Assembly: GCF_003570905.1 (NCBI RefSeq)
Contig: NZ_QXJM01000039.1
Location: 1-64,000, forward strand
DNA from: Cohnella faecalis
GTDB taxonomy: Bacteria > Bacillota > Bacilli > Paenibacillales > Paenibacillaceae
DNA length: 64,000 bases
Direction: 5' to 3'
This document shows, piece by piece, positions 36,010 to 45,891 of the stretch (position 1 is its first letter; each line of letters begins with the position of its first letter). Both the position numbers and the translations under genes were made by a program. The notes under the pieces are model-generated. The model made no database searches and was not told the DNA's origin. It saw only the letters and a program-made list of their open reading frames with translations.

Positions 36010-36785
36010 GCGCATGGCTGCTGCTATTTCGCAAGGAAATGCTGGAGAATGCCCGGAACTACAAATGGGTATGGATTCCGCTCGTTTTTGTGCTGCTCGG
36101 CATATCGAACCCGATTTCTACTTATTATATGCCGCAGATTTTGAAGGCCGGAGGGGTAGCGGAAGAGGCCGCCAAGCTTATTCCTGTCCCTGCATCGGCA
36201 GAAATTATGGCGAAGTCTCTGTCCCAATACGGAACGTTGGGCCTTCTCGTCCTCGCGCTCTCGTTCATGGGAACGGTCGCCGGGGAGCGGCAATCCGGTT
36301 CAGCTATTATGGTGCTGGTCAAGCCGGTATCGCATGCGAGCTATATTTTGGCCAAGTGGTTCGGAATGACGGTTCTTACGCTTGCGGCCGTCGGGCTGGG
36401 TCAGCTCGGCGCTTGGTATTATACGAATGTACTGTTCGAAGACGTATCGTTCCAAGCTGTGTGGTCCAGCTGTTTGGTATACGCTTTGTGGCTGCTCTTC
36501 GTCAATACGGTAACGCTGCTACTGAGCTGTCTTCTGAAATCCCAAAGCGGAATTGCCTTTCTATCGTTGGGCGCGGCCGCGGTTATTTCCTTGCTTACGC
36601 AGCTGTTCGGAGATGCGATGAGCTGGAGCCCCAGCCGATTGACCGGCGAAGCAAGCCGCATCTTGCTGGAAGGTCCGGGCGGAAGCCAGGATTTGTGGCT
36701 GGTCGTCGGCGCGGCTGTCGCGATTATAGCCGCATTGCTGTTCGGCGCCGTCGCCGCTTCGAAACGGATGTGGGTGAAAGCCTAG
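36006..36785 (+). CDS. ABC-2 type transporter permease (YxlG-like)
   Basis: A 259-residue permease with six membrane helices, starting LLLFRKEMLENARNYKWVWI, then GTVAGERQSGSAIMVLVKPV (the typical ABC-2 elbow and first loop) and a last helix before SKRMWVKA. Its start overlaps the ATPase stop by 4 bases. Together with the ATPase, PLDc_N protein and YhfC-like protein it makes a complete export or resistance module. The substrate is unknown; peptide or lipid-like antibiotics are usual for such small ABC-2 pairs. Confidence 0.9.
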   Translation: MSAWLLLFRKEMLENARNYKWVWIPLVFVLLGISNPISTYYMPQILKAGGVAEEAAKLIPVPASAEIMAKSLSQYGTLGLLVLALSFMGTVAGERQSGSAIMVLVKPVSHASYILAKWFGMTVLTLAAVGLGQLGAWYYTNVLFEDVSFQAVWSSCLVYALWLLFVNTVTLLLSCLLKSQSGIAFLSLGAAAVISLLTQLFGDAMSWSPSRLTGEASRILLEGPGGSQDLWLVVGAAVAIIAALLFGAVAASKRMWVKA

Positions 36786-37047
36786 CGTAATGCGAGCTGG
36801 CGGTGAGCAGAGAAGGCGCGGATACGGTTGCTCAAGCGGATGACGACAATAGCCGCAGGGTGTGGCGGCAGTAAGGTCGCGCAGCCGTGTCCCGGTATCC
36901 TTTTCACGGAGGAGTCTCTTGATAGGTTATCTATCGAATCGCTTCACACATAGAGGTTTTTGTCGAAATTTGTAGAAATTATAGTTAGTAGAGTCATGAA
37001 AGATACGACAACTATGATCTGCATAATGAATGAGGAGGCTTACACCA

Positions 37048-39531
37048 TTGCTTAGAACATTCAAGAAAGCCGCATCCGCAGCACTCGTTTTATGTTTATT
37101 TTTAAGCGTGTTTCCGCAAGTTATTTTTGCAAATGTCGAAAGTTCATCGAAGGAGTTTCTTTCTTTTTCCGTAGAAGGGAATCCCGGCATCATCGATAAC
37201 GAGCTCCATACGATCAGCGTCGTCGTTCCTTTTCGCTCCGCCGTCAATAATATGCTTGAAACCTTTACGGTTTCCGAAGGTGCGTCCGTTCTTAATCATA
37301 CTAGTGATGTTACGCGCACTAATTATTCGAGTCCCGTAGCATTAACGGTCGTGGCCGAGAATAACAGTACGCAAGTCTATACGGTTACGGTAACGATCGG
37401 CCGAGCAGCTTGAAATCCATTCTATCCTTTAACTTGTCCGATCCTGCAGCGACGGGCTTTATCGACGACGAGGCCTTTGCGATCTTTCTCACCGTTCCGC
37501 AAGGCACGGATGTGACTGCGTTGAAGCCTGCGTTTACTACGGATGAAAGAACGGCCAAAGTTAAGGTAAACGATGTTGTTCAAGTAAGCGGCGACAGTGC
37601 CCAGGATTTTACGCAGCCCTTGACTTACACGGTTGAAGCGTTGGATGGAAGCACCCGAAACTATACGGTTACCGTTAGTATGCAAAGAGAGCTTAGTACG
37701 GCCAAAGAAATCACTTATTTCGGGTTGGCTTCGCTTTCTTCCGTCGGGACAATCGATGAAATAAACCATACGATAGCTCTCACGGTTCCCTTCGGTACAA
37801 ACTTGGCATCCTTGGTGCCGGCTTTTACGTCCACGGGTACCGGGGTCTATGCGAATGGAGATCAGCAAATTAGCGGGAAGCCGTTATTGATTTTAGCTCG
37901 CCTGTTGTGTATGTCGTTCATGATGAAGCCGGCGGCTCTCAGGCCTATACCGTGACTGTACATGCTGCGGATGCAGATGCAAGCTCAACCAAAGCCATGC
38001 TGACTTTTGGCGTTGCGGGTGCAGAGGGTATCGTGGATGAAGCTGCGCATACGATTTCCGTCGTGTTGCCTGCCGGAGTTTCACGGCTCAATCAAATTGC
38101 AACGTTCACGACAAATGGTCAATCCGTGAAAATAGGAAACGGCGTCCAAAATTCCGGGCAAACGGCTAACGATTTTACAAGTCCGCAGACGTACACGGTA
38201 TTTGCAGAGGACGGGTTGACGCAAAATTATGTGGTCACAGTAATCTTGGCCAATCGACTGACTTCTTACGATCTTATCTCTCCCGTCCATGCGACCGGAG
38301 CGATCGATTCGGTCCAGCATACAATCACACTTGATGTTCCGTATGGAACGGATTTAAGCGCAGCCAAGGCTGTATTCGTTACGACGGGAGATCATATTGA
38401 AATCAATGGGATTGTTCAACAATCGGGTGTTACGGTATCGGATTTAAGTCTGTCACCGACTATCCATGCGGTGGATTCCGAGAATTCGGTTGTCCCGTAT
38501 ACTCTGATCGTTAACAGAGCCTTGAATCCGGCGAAGGAGTTGACCTCTTTCAAAATAACGAGTCCGGAAAGCATCGGAGTCGTGAATCAGAATGCTCACA
38601 CGGTATCGATAACGGTACCTTACGGTACTATCGTGACCCAATTGGCTCCTGCCTTTACGAGTACGGGCGAAGATGTGAAGGTTGGTCTTCAGAGTCAGGT
38701 TAGCGGCGTTACGACGCAAGATTTTACGAATCCGGTAACGTATTCGGTGTACGCTGCCGACGGCACCAAGCAAGATTACGCAGTGACGGTTACGGCAGCG
38801 GCAAAAACTCCTTCCGGAGGGTATGATCCGTCCCCATCCACACCTGCGCCAACCGAGCCGGAGCCTACTTCGCCGCCAGCGGCTTCTATTTTCAAGTCGG
38901 CAGTAGATCAAGCTAAAATCGAAGCCTATTTGAAGGATAAAGTGGAGAACGCACAAACGGGTCCGGTGAGCGGCGGATTCCCTGATGTTAACGAGCATTG
39001 GAGCAAACCGAATATCGATCTTTTCGTCACATTGGGTTTTATAGCCGGATATAACGACGGGACATTCCGCCCGGATGCTTCTATTACACGTGCCGAGTTT
39101 GCTTCAATAATAGCTAGAGTATTCCATATCGAGCCTGCGGGCGGCTCCCGGGTGCTGAAAGACGTGAAGGATCATTGGGCGGGCAATGCAATTGCAGCTT
39201 TAGCGTCCAACGGAATTATTGCGGGCTACGGGGACGATACGTTCAGACCGAGTCACGCCATTTCCCGTGCTGAAATCATTGCCATCATCAGTCGCGTCGT
39301 AGATTTCAAGGCTGTCGAAAAGAACCAAACGGCATCCTTCAACGACGTGGCCGGGTCTTGGAATGCGGATGAGATACAGACGGCGGCATCTGCCGGCATT
39401 ATTGAAGGCCGTTCAGGGGAACCTTCGCTCCGAACGAGTCCTCGACTAGAGCGGAAGCATTGAGCATCATTCTTCGCGTGCTGAATTTGAATCCGGAGAT
39501 AAAAGCTTTGCTCGACCAGCTTAAATCCTAG
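37048..39531 (+). pseudogene. SLH-anchored surface protein with repeated Ig/cadherin-like domains, three single-base frameshifts
   Basis: An exported wall protein of about 827 residues if the frames are joined. Signal peptide (FKKAASAALVLCLFLSVFP), about six repeats of roughly 85 residues with the pattern SFxVxGxxGIID, HTIxVxVPxGT, DFTxPxTYTVxAEDG, YTVTV (DUF5018/cadherin-like sandwiches), a Pro/Thr linker, then three SLH motifs (FPDVNEHW, LKDVKDHW, FNDVAGSW) that bind pyruvylated wall polymer. Breaks: near 37401-37415; at GGGAAG 37875-37880 (one A restores SGKAVIDFSSPVVYV); at GGGG 39416-39419 (one G restores SGGTFAPNESSTRAEAL). All are -1. TTG start with AGGAGG nine bases upstream. Confidence 0.88.
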
Positions 39532-39569
39532 CAGCGGCAAGCTGTCATGCAGCAGCGCAACTAGAGGTT

Positions 39570-39610
39570 AAACGGCCTTCGTCCCGAATTCCAAGGGACG
39601 AAGGCCGTTT
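39570..39610 (+). terminator. Intrinsic terminator after the SLH protein gene
   Basis: AAACGGCCTTCGTCCC pairs with GGGACGAAGGCCGTTT, followed by a short T stretch; also usable as the end of the convergent lemA operon. Confidence 0.85.
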
Positions 39611-39652
39611 TGCTTTATGGAAGGGGCAAATCCCGTCGCCGTACGGGCAATC

Positions 39653-40201
39653 TTAAAATTTAATCCGAGGGATGGCCTTCTCCGCTTCGTCGATGTGGAA
39701 GAAGGTTTGCTCGCGAAATCCGAACATACCGGCGAGGAGATTGGAGGGGAAGCTCATGATCGCCGTGTTGAAGGCTTCCACCGTGTCGTTGTAGAACTGT
39801 CTCGCAAAGCGGATTTTATCCTCGATCTCGGTGAGCTGCTCCTTGAGGTAGAGGAAGTTCTCGCTCGCCTTTAAGTCCGGATAATTTTCCGCCACTACCA
39901 TCAACCGGTTGAGCAGGCCGGACACTTCGCCGTTAGCTTGCGCTTTCTCGTTGATGGACTGTGCGGACGAGTATTTCGTTCTCATTTCGGTCATTCGGGT
40001 CAGAGTCTCTCTCTCGTATGTCGTATATCCCGATACGGTGTCGACCAAATTGGGGATGAGATCGAATCGATTCTTCAGGACTATCTCCACTTGAGACCAA
40101 TTGTTGCGAACCCGGTTTCTGAGCATAATAAGCCGGTTATAAGTGAACACGATCCAAAGAAGTAGGATAGCTGCTACAGCTGCGCCAATATAGATGCCCA
40201 T
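39653..40201 (-). CDS. lemA: LemA family protein
   Basis: A 182-residue membrane-anchored protein: one N-terminal helix (IYIGAAVAAILLLWIVFTYN) followed by a long coiled helical domain with the family's hallmark VRNNWSQVEIVLKNRFDLIP, NLVDTV, YPDLKASENFLYLKEQL and ARQFYNDTVEAFNT. The C-terminus FREQTFFHIDEAEKA is also typical. The start at 40201 has GGGAGG upstream; the longer frame is a shadow of the neighbour. LemA and DUF2207 proteins commonly form a pair, as here (25-base gap). Function is not established. Confidence 0.95.
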   Translation of the reverse strand: MGIYIGAAVAAILLLWIVFTYNRLIMLRNRVRNNWSQVEIVLKNRFDLIPNLVDTVSGYTTYERETLTRMTEMRTKYSSAQSINEKAQANGEVSGLLNRLMVVAENYPDLKASENFLYLKEQLTEIEDKIRFARQFYNDTVEAFNTAIMSFPSNLLAGMFGFREQTFFHIDEAEKAIPRIKF

Positions 40202-40226
40202 AAGGTTACCTCCCGATATAGTTAGC

Positions 40227-41969
40227 TTAGAAAGCCCCGCGGCCGCCACCGCCACCGCCGCCACCGCCGCCGGAAGAGAACGAACCGTCAGAATCGCCCG
40301 AGTTGGCCGATTTGTGTGCCGTCGCCATTGTCCGATCGAACGAGCCGGCCCAATGGTCGTAATGATAGAAGATGGAGTTATCAAAATACGTATGATCATG
40401 ATCCGCGTTAGGCACATTCAAACGGGTAATAGCGATCATTTTCTTCGCCTCGCCAAGCGGGATGGCGTAGACGAAGTAATGCTCCCACAAGTGGACGGCC
40501 ATCGGTTCGCGCGATGCGATCTGGCTATAATCGTGCAAGAAACGCTTAAACGCCTTCCATTTCGTAAATTCGGTCTGTCCTAATTTTGTTCTCCGCTTTC
40601 TTTTTGGCTTGAAGAAGAGCAAGGGGATCGAGCAAAACATCAGCCATCTCCAATCCTCCGGCGCCAAAAACCAAAATCCAAAAAATTGAACGACAACGGC
40701 GAGTATGACAAATCGGGGTATCCATTTCCGAAAGCTGATGTAATCCAGCTGGTCTACGGCTTTAACGACTTCGGCTTGCCACTGCGACCACCGCTTCAAG
40801 AAAGCGGCGGCACCCGTTTTGGCCTGCCGACGAATACTGGAAAGCGAAACCTGCCCCGAGCTCCCCAACTCTCCGAAAAACCAGTCGATCAGCATCGTTT
40901 CGTGCGGCTGCAGCTCGTCCGTCCGCTTGTTAATTAGCCGGAATGTGTAATCGGTCTTATCGCGCCATCCGCCGCCCCCCTTGATCATTTTCATGTCAAC
41001 GTGCTTTTTTCTCACTAGATCGGCCATTGTGGCCATTAGGTCTCTGGGCTTAATGCGGTATTTCATCAAATAGCTCACGACGGCAGGCGTCACATCGGCC
41101 GGAAGCTCTCGATAATACTTTCCTTTCCAGTCAGGCCTTAACGGTTTGCCGAATTTGATATAAAGAATCGTTCCGGCAGCCAGGTTGGCAATCAGCAGAG
41201 CCAGGGCGCCATATACACTGGCATCGTCCGCACCGTCCGCGCTGTCCGTATCGGCCGACCAGTTCCGTTCTTCTTCGAGAATTTGGTCAAGCTTAGAAGC
41301 CGCGTCTATCTTTGCGCTGCCGGGAACATAGGAGCCGGGAAACAAAATCCGTACCTCCAGCATCTTTTCGGCTGGCAGCGGACTTACCTGATACCGAACA
41401 ACGCCGTTATTGTCGATCTTAACGGCTCCGTGCAACGGTCCATGCCCGAATGCCGTGATCTCTTCCGGATCGGCCCCGTCCGGCAGCTCGACATCAATGT
41501 TGACCGACCCTAGCTTGCTTGGGTTCGTTTGATCGAAAAACTTCCAGTACAGCTCGGCGGTATCCGCATAAACCTGCACGACGTTTTTTATGGAATAGGT
41601 GAATCGGAACAGCTTCGTTTCGTCTGCGGACTGAGCATAGATTTTATACTGAACCTTGTTATCGTCAACCGATGCTTCTTCGAAACGAAGCGGAATATTT
41701 TGCTCCTCCGTAACCTCGAAAGCTTGAAAATGATCGATCCCGTCCGAACCGGAAGTATTGAGGTCGACAATAATTCCGTTAAAGGCCCCGTCAAACCGGT
41801 ACTTGTCCACTTCGGCGACGTGCATGTTGCCATCGCCGTCGATGCGGGCATCAATGTCAACCTCGCTAATTTCAAACGAGTGTTCCTCCGCGTACGCGGG
41901 CTGGGCAGCTAAAAGCAGGAAGAGCGAAAAAAGAAGTCCGACGACTTTGGACACCTTGGTCATAGGCAT
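40227..41969 (-). CDS. DUF2207 membrane protein with poly-glycine C-terminus
   Basis: A 580-residue protein with a signal peptide (KVVGLLFSLFLLLAAQPAYA), an extracytoplasmic DUF2207 beta domain (SFEISEVDIDARIDGDGNMH, KLFRFTYSIKNVV, LYWKFFDQT), one helix near residue 255, a cytosolic winged-helix-like stretch (YLMKYRIKPRDLMATMADLV), two more helices near 420-450 and a C-terminal tail of ten glycines before RGAF. The poly-Gly tail is usual for the family. First gene of a two-gene operon with lemA. The function is unknown; an envelope-stress or quality-control role is often proposed. Confidence 0.93.
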   Translation of the reverse strand: MPMTKVSKVVGLLFSLFLLLAAQPAYAEEHSFEISEVDIDARIDGDGNMHVAEVDKYRFDGAFNGIIVDLNTSGSDGIDHFQAFEVTEEQNIPLRFEEASVDDNKVQYKIYAQSADETKLFRFTYSIKNVVQVYADTAELYWKFFDQTNPSKLGSVNIDVELPDGADPEEITAFGHGPLHGAVKIDNNGVVRYQVSPLPAEKMLEVRILFPGSYVPGSAKIDAASKLDQILEEERNWSADTDSADGADDASVYGALALLIANLAAGTILYIKFGKPLRPDWKGKYYRELPADVTPAVVSYLMKYRIKPRDLMATMADLVRKKHVDMKMIKGGGGWRDKTDYTFRLINKRTDELQPHETMLIDWFFGELGSSGQVSLSSIRRQAKTGAAAFLKRWSQWQAEVVKAVDQLDYISFRKWIPRFVILAVVVQFFGFWFLAPEDWRWLMFCSIPLLFFKPKRKRRTKLGQTEFTKWKAFKRFLHDYSQIASREPMAVHLWEHYFVYAIPLGEAKKMIAITRLNVPNADHDHTYFDNSIFYHYDHWAGSFDRTMATAHKSANSGDSDGSFSSGGGGGGGGGGRGAF

Positions 41970-42410
41970 TAATTCCTCTCGGGAACATGATGAGGGTTGA
42001 CATCGCGTCTTTTTCGAAAATAGATACTTAGTCCTATATCGACAGGCGGAGGCCGGCTTTTTAGATCATAACTGCACTTTTGAATAAGGATTGACTGTAG
42101 CAGCCGTCGATTAAGGGGAACTATTGATCGATGGAATCGCAAGCTCACGATGATGGTTGCCGACAGAGTCATTGCGGCTTCCAGTCTGGCTCTCCGATCG
42201 GGCTCGCGCTGGCGGGCCCGGTCGTCGACCGGTTCGGGGTTCAAAGCGATATGCCATAGAGGGTGCCATTCAACGACGACTTCATTGTTCTGGTATAATT
42301 TTCTTTAGGGGGTATTCGTACGGAACTTACCCGAAAAAAAGCGGATGTGCGGAATGGGTATACTAACCCGCAAGAAGCGGTCAGCAAATAAGGAGGTCGA
42401 ACAGATACCG
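41970..42410. other. Intergenic region between DUF2207 and selO
   Basis: About 440 bases without a complete gene. It holds the promoter region of the divergent DUF2207 operon, a good -10 box TATAAT at 42294-42299 for selO (no clear -35), and a short protein-like stretch at 42191-42259 (SPIGLALAGPVVDRFGVQ) resembling a helix and loop of an MFS transporter, possibly a remnant. Confidence 0.5.
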
Positions 42411-43889
42411 ATGACAATAGGAAAAACACCCGCAGAAGCGGGATGGAGCTTCGACACAAGTTACGCTCGTTTGCCTGAAATCTTCTACACCCGTCTTAAC
42501 CCGACTCCCGTGAGCGCTCCGGAGTTGATCGTTCTCAATGGGCCGCTGGCTGCATCGATGGGGTTGAACGCCCAATGGCTGCGAAGCGAAGAGGGCATAG
42601 CCGTATGTGCAGGGAACCGGATCCCCGAGGGGGCGTCTCCGCTTGCCCAAGCTTATGCGGGACATCAGTTCGGCCATTTCAACATGCTGGGGGACGGTCG
42701 GGCGCTGCTGCTCGGCGAACAGATTACGCCTTCGGGCCAAAGGCTGGATATCCAGCTCAAAGGTCCGGGCGAGACGCCGTATTCCCGCCGTGGCGATGGG
42801 CGGGCGGCGCTCGGGCCGATGCTCCGCGAATATATCATCAGCGAAGCCATGCACGCGCTCGGGATTCCAACTACCCGCAGTCTTGCGGTCGTGACGACAG
42901 GCGAGACCATCTTCCGCGAGACGGAGCTGCCGGGCGCCGTTCTGACCCGCGTGGCGGCCAGTCATCTGCGCGTAGGCACCTTTCAGTACGCTGCCAATTG
43001 GGGGACTGTCCAAGACCTCCGGGATCTTGCCGATTACACGTTGCGCAGACATTTTCCGGACGTTGACGACGATGCCCAGGATCGCTATCTTCGTCTGCTT
43101 CAGGAAGTGATGAAGAGGCAAGCCTCGTTGATTGCAAAGTGGCAGCTAGTGGGCTTCATTCACGGAGTAATGAACACCGACAATATGGCCATTAGCGGAG
43201 AAACCATCGATTATGGGCCTTGCGCCTTCATGGATGCGTATGACCCGGCAACGGTATTCAGCTCGATCGACATTCACGGCCGTTATGCCTATGGCAATCA
43301 GCCGAATATTGCCGCGTGGAATCTGGTCAGATTTGCTGAGACTTTATTGCCTCTGCTCCACGATAATCAGGAAGAGGCGGTCAAGCTGGCTCAGGATGAG
43401 CTGGAGGGTTTCCCACAGCTTTATAAGCATAATTGGCTTGGGGGAATGAGAGGGAAGCTCGGGATATTTAACGAGGAGCAGCAGGATGAAACCCTTATAG
43501 AAGACCTCCTGGGAATGATGAAGAAGGCTCGTGCGGACTATACGAACACCTTCCGCGCTTTAACTTTCGGCAGGCCGGACGATACGGCGCTGTATGCCAT
43601 CCCGGAATTCGCCCTGTGGCACGAGAGCTGGCAGGCGAGACTAGGCAGGCAGCGGGAACAGAGGGACTCCTCGCTTCAATTGATGAGAAGCAGCAACCCT
43701 GCGGTAATTCCGCGCAATCACCGGGTTGAAGCCGCATTGGAAGCGGCAGTAGCACATCAAGACTATAGCGTGATGGAGCGCCTTCTTGCGGTTCTGTCGA
43801 ATCCCTATGCACACTCTCCCGAACAGGACGAGTATTCCGCTCCGGCTGATCGATCGACAATTCCTTACCGAACCTTCTGCGGCACCTGA
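42411..43889 (+). CDS. selO: Protein adenylyltransferase SelO
   Basis: A 492-residue pseudokinase-fold AMP transferase (YdiU/UPF0061) that AMPylates proteins on Ser, Thr or Tyr, linked to redox stress. Motifs: [60 protein letters not shown], the catalytic HGVMNTDNM and metal-site [12 protein letters not shown]. The C-terminus YRTFCGT with its conserved Cys is intact, although the preceding Cys often present in the family is Ile here. An AGGAGG lies 13 bases before the ATG, a somewhat long spacing; an earlier in-frame start exists without a better site. Confidence 0.95.
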   Translation: MTIGKTPAEAGWSFDTSYARLPEIFYTRLNPTPVSAPELIVLNGPLAASMGLNAQWLRSEEGIAVCAGNRIPEGASPLAQAYAGHQFGHFNMLGDGRALLLGEQITPSGQRLDIQLKGPGETPYSRRGDGRAALGPMLREYIISEAMHALGIPTTRSLAVVTTGETIFRETELPGAVLTRVAASHLRVGTFQYAANWGTVQDLRDLADYTLRRHFPDVDDDAQDRYLRLLQEVMKRQASLIAKWQLVGFIHGVMNTDNMAISGETIDYGPCAFMDAYDPATVFSSIDIHGRYAYGNQPNIAAWNLVRFAETLLPLLHDNQEEAVKLAQDELEGFPQLYKHNWLGGMRGKLGIFNEEQQDETLIEDLLGMMKKARADYTNTFRALTFGRPDDTALYAIPEFALWHESWQARLGRQREQRDSSLQLMRSSNPAVIPRNHRVEAALEAAVAHQDYSVMERLLAVLSNPYAHSPEQDEYSAPADRSTIPYRTFCGT

Positions 43890-44017
43890 TTTCAAGGAAA
43901 TCTATAGTGTTTGCTGAGGAATCCGACATCCTGCGGCAGCAAGGATATGCCGGGGCCACAGCAGGAAGGTCAGGCGAAAGAATAGAAGTCGCTCGCAGAA
44001 GCTCTTCTGTTCATTCG

Positions 44018-44452
44018 CTAGGAATTGAATTTCTCGGAAAAGGCTTTTATTTTGTCCACAAAAATTCCCTTCAGTTGATCGGTTCCTTCTTTGGGTGCAG
44101 CGTAAGCCTTATAGCCGCCGAACGATTCCATGCAGACAGCGGTTTCTCTTAGATCGGCGGGGATATTCCGCTCGAATATTTCTTCTGTTTCCTTTGGCTT
44201 CTCATTGCAAATAAAGTATCCCATTTTCTTTTCCAATAATTGTTGATGGTTTTTTTTGATGAAATCGCGAATCGGCTTATATATTTTTCCGTCTCGAACT
44301 CCAGCACCCAGAATAAGGCTGTCAAAGTGTTCGATGGCGGGCTTCTCCGTTTGAATATCGCAAATCGTACAATTCGAAATTTCTTCTGCCAGAACTTTAA
44401 TGCATTGCTCGGTTGCCCCTGTTTTCGTAGCATAGATAGCTAATACGGCCAT
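44018..44452 (-). CDS. Flavodoxin-domain protein (HemG/PF12724-like)
   Basis: About 144 residues. The flavodoxin FMN loop is visible at the N-terminus (AIYATKTGATEQCIKVLA), with the middle LILGAGVRDGKIYKPIRDF and GYFICNEKPKETEEIF, matching the short flavodoxin-domain proteins related to HemG protoporphyrinogen oxidase. The second ATG (44452) is chosen because AAGGA lies nine bases before it. It follows a MarR gene by 12 bases and is presumably its target. Electron donor and substrate are unknown. Confidence 0.87.
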   Translation of the reverse strand: MAVLAIYATKTGATEQCIKVLAEEISNCTICDIQTEKPAIEHFDSLILGAGVRDGKIYKPIRDFIKKNHQQLLEKKMGYFICNEKPKETEEIFERNIPADLRETAVCMESFGGYKAYAAPKEGTDQLKGIFVDKIKAFSEKFNS

Positions 44453-44464
44453 TTGACTCATTCC

Positions 44465-44947
44465 TTATCGTTTAGCTTTTGAATTAAGATGATGAATTTG
44501 CTCCTCCAGTACGCTGCCCGCTTTATTTAGAAACTGCGTAATCAGCTCAAGCTCTTCATCCGAATAAGAGGAAGCCAGCTTGACCATCTCTGAGTGGAGC
44601 TGGAGGTACGTAGCGCTGACGTCTTCTTTATCCTCATATAGGGGAACGATAATGACCTTTCGACGATCATGGGGATCCTGTTGCCTGCGCACGAAGCCGT
44701 TTTTCTCCAGTCGGTCGATTAAGGAAGTAACGCTGCCTGTCGTGAGCCCGGTCAGTCTCGACAGCTCGCCGGCGGTGACGGGGCCTTTCTCATGCAGAAT
44801 GTCGATAGATAAAAAGTCATTATTATGAAGCCCTAAGGAAGCGGCTACGCTTTGCTGGTAAAGTACCGTTCTAGTTCCCAATCCGCGCATGCTCATCGTA
44901 AGCTTTTCCTGTTGCTCCGTAGGTTGCTCGGGTCGATTGCTTGGCAA
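44465..44947 (-). CDS. MarR family transcriptional regulator
   Basis: A 160-residue winged-helix repressor: LSIDILHEKGPVTAGELSRL, TGLTTGSVTSLIDRLEKNGF and the wing VRRQQDPHDRRKVIIVPL. The longest frame starts at 45004, but that lies inside the promoter. A TTG at 44947 with GGGAGG eight bases upstream gives the normal MarR length, and I take it as the start. First gene of a MarR-flavodoxin operon; inverted repeats overlap its promoter, so autorepression is likely. Confidence 0.92.
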   Translation of the reverse strand: MPSNRPEQPTEQQEKLTMSMRGLGTRTVLYQQSVAASLGLHNNDFLSIDILHEKGPVTAGELSRLTGLTTGSVTSLIDRLEKNGFVRRQQDPHDRRKVIIVPLYEDKEDVSATYLQLHSEMVKLASSYSDEELELITQFLNKAGSVLEEQIHHLNSKAKR

Positions 44948-44974
44948 ACGATAGTCCTCCCTGAATTCGCATAA

Positions 44975-45031
44975 ATCTTGATTGTCAAGATTCTTTATAA
45001 TCAAGATACTTTATTGGGCTTTTGATGTCAA
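44975..45031 (-). promoter_or_regulatory. Promoter and MarR operators
   Basis: On the minus strand TTGACA and TATCTT are separated by 17 bases (45003-45031). The dyad ATCTTGA-TTG-TCAAGAT (44975-44991) and a third half-site AATCAAGAT (44999-45007) cover the -10 box and start point, as expected for MarR autorepression. Confidence 0.8.
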
Positions 45032-45320
45032 ATGCTTCACCTTATTTGCGGTACGGTGAACCGTACCATAAGTAACGGCAAGTTTTTTTGCGGCATTCCT
45101 TGCGGGGCATGGATTTGAATAACTGTATGTAGGCTACGAGCTTAGGAAACACGGGAAGTGGGCATCGTGGACCGGAGAAGGCCCCTGAGGCCGGAAAGAA
45201 AAGTGTCAGAAGTGTCGATGCTAGCAGCTTGTTGCTTCTGACGGTACTTTCGCTTGGCAGAAAGGGAGATGCCCTAGATCACGATCGTGAAGGGTGAAGG
45301 GTACTTGTGTCTGGACAAAG
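45032..45320. other. Hairpin-rich intergenic region, possible structured RNA
   Basis: No coding frame is supported. Several inverted repeats occur: GGTACGG-TGAA-CCGTACC (about 45050-45067), GGCC-CCTGA-GGCC (about 45180-45192), GTCAGAAG with CTTCTGAC (45205-45242), CACGATCGTG, and GTGTCTGG near 45307 with CCAGACAC near 45367, which encloses the terminator. I do not recognise tmRNA, 6S, RNase P, SRP RNA or a known riboswitch. Strand is undecided. Confidence 0.4.
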
Positions 45321-45360
45321 AAAAAGCCCCTTCCACCTTGTCTTGCCGGTGGAGGGGGCT
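45321..45360 (-). terminator. Intrinsic terminator of the XRE/membrane protein operon
   Basis: On the minus strand AGCCCCCTCCACC pairs with GGTGGAAGGGGCT, followed by TTTTTC. It lies 100 bases past the last gene of that operon. Confidence 0.85.
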
Positions 45361-45459
45361 GCGACGACCAGACACTGTCGTAGCGTCTCGTCGAATTCCA
45401 GTTCAATGCCATGTATTTAATATGTGTCGAATGCGATTTTCCAATAAACAGCGATTTTA

Positions 45460-45891
45460 TTACATCTCTTTAAAGTACTTGAATCGGTAATAAACGCCAT
45501 ATCCAATGATAAACAGATAGGCACAAACCAATAGCAATACCATTGTTAAATCGATATCCATCAAGGCCAATGCCGTAATTAAGGCTCCAAGCACAAAAAC
45601 CATCATGTCATATGCTTTCGCTTTTGCCCGATTAGCGATTGCCAGATTTCGCTCATCTTTCTTCTCGATCTCTAGCTGCTTTGCTGCGGCGGGATTATGC
45701 TTCATCGCGTATCGGACCATTATTTCTCCCATACCGTGACCGAACATACCAGAGCCAAGTCCAACGCAGATATAAGGCAACGCTCGCAGCAAACCTTGCG
45801 GATCTTCAATTGTTTTGATGAAGTACACACCGACTGCTAGTATGGCTACGCCTACAACGGTAATCAAATAAGACAAAATCGTTTTGTTCAT
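45460..45891 (-). CDS. DUF6442/DUF2178-like membrane protein
   Basis: A 143-residue protein with four membrane helices in two pairs (LITVVGVAILAVGVYFI, ALPYICVGLGSGMFGHGMG, then MMVFVLGALITALALM and MVLLLVCAYLFIIGYGVYY) separated by a charged loop with KKDERNLAIANRAKAKAYDM. This loop and topology match the small membrane proteins that follow compact XRE regulators in Firmicutes. It overlaps the XRE gene by 4 bases. Function unknown. Confidence 0.8.
   Translation of the reverse strand: MNKTILSYLITVVGVAILAVGVYFIKTIEDPQGLLRALPYICVGLGSGMFGHGMGEIMVRYAMKHNPAAAKQLEIEKKDERNLAIANRAKAKAYDMMVFVLGALITALALMDIDLTMVLLLVCAYLFIIGYGVYYRFKYFKEM

Noticed and set aside
28709..36990. Shared AGTTAGTAGA sequence upstream of the subtilisin and SLH genes
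   Set aside because: Only ten bases are shared, at different distances from the starts and with different promoter context; chance is sufficient.
42345..42410. 22-codon upstream extension of SelO
   Set aside because: The family usually begins near [14 protein letters not shown]; the extension has no ribosome site, although the spacing at 42411 is long.
45032..45320. RNase P RNA, tmRNA, SRP RNA or 6S RNA
   Set aside because: None of the invariant segments I know for these RNAs is visible on either strand.
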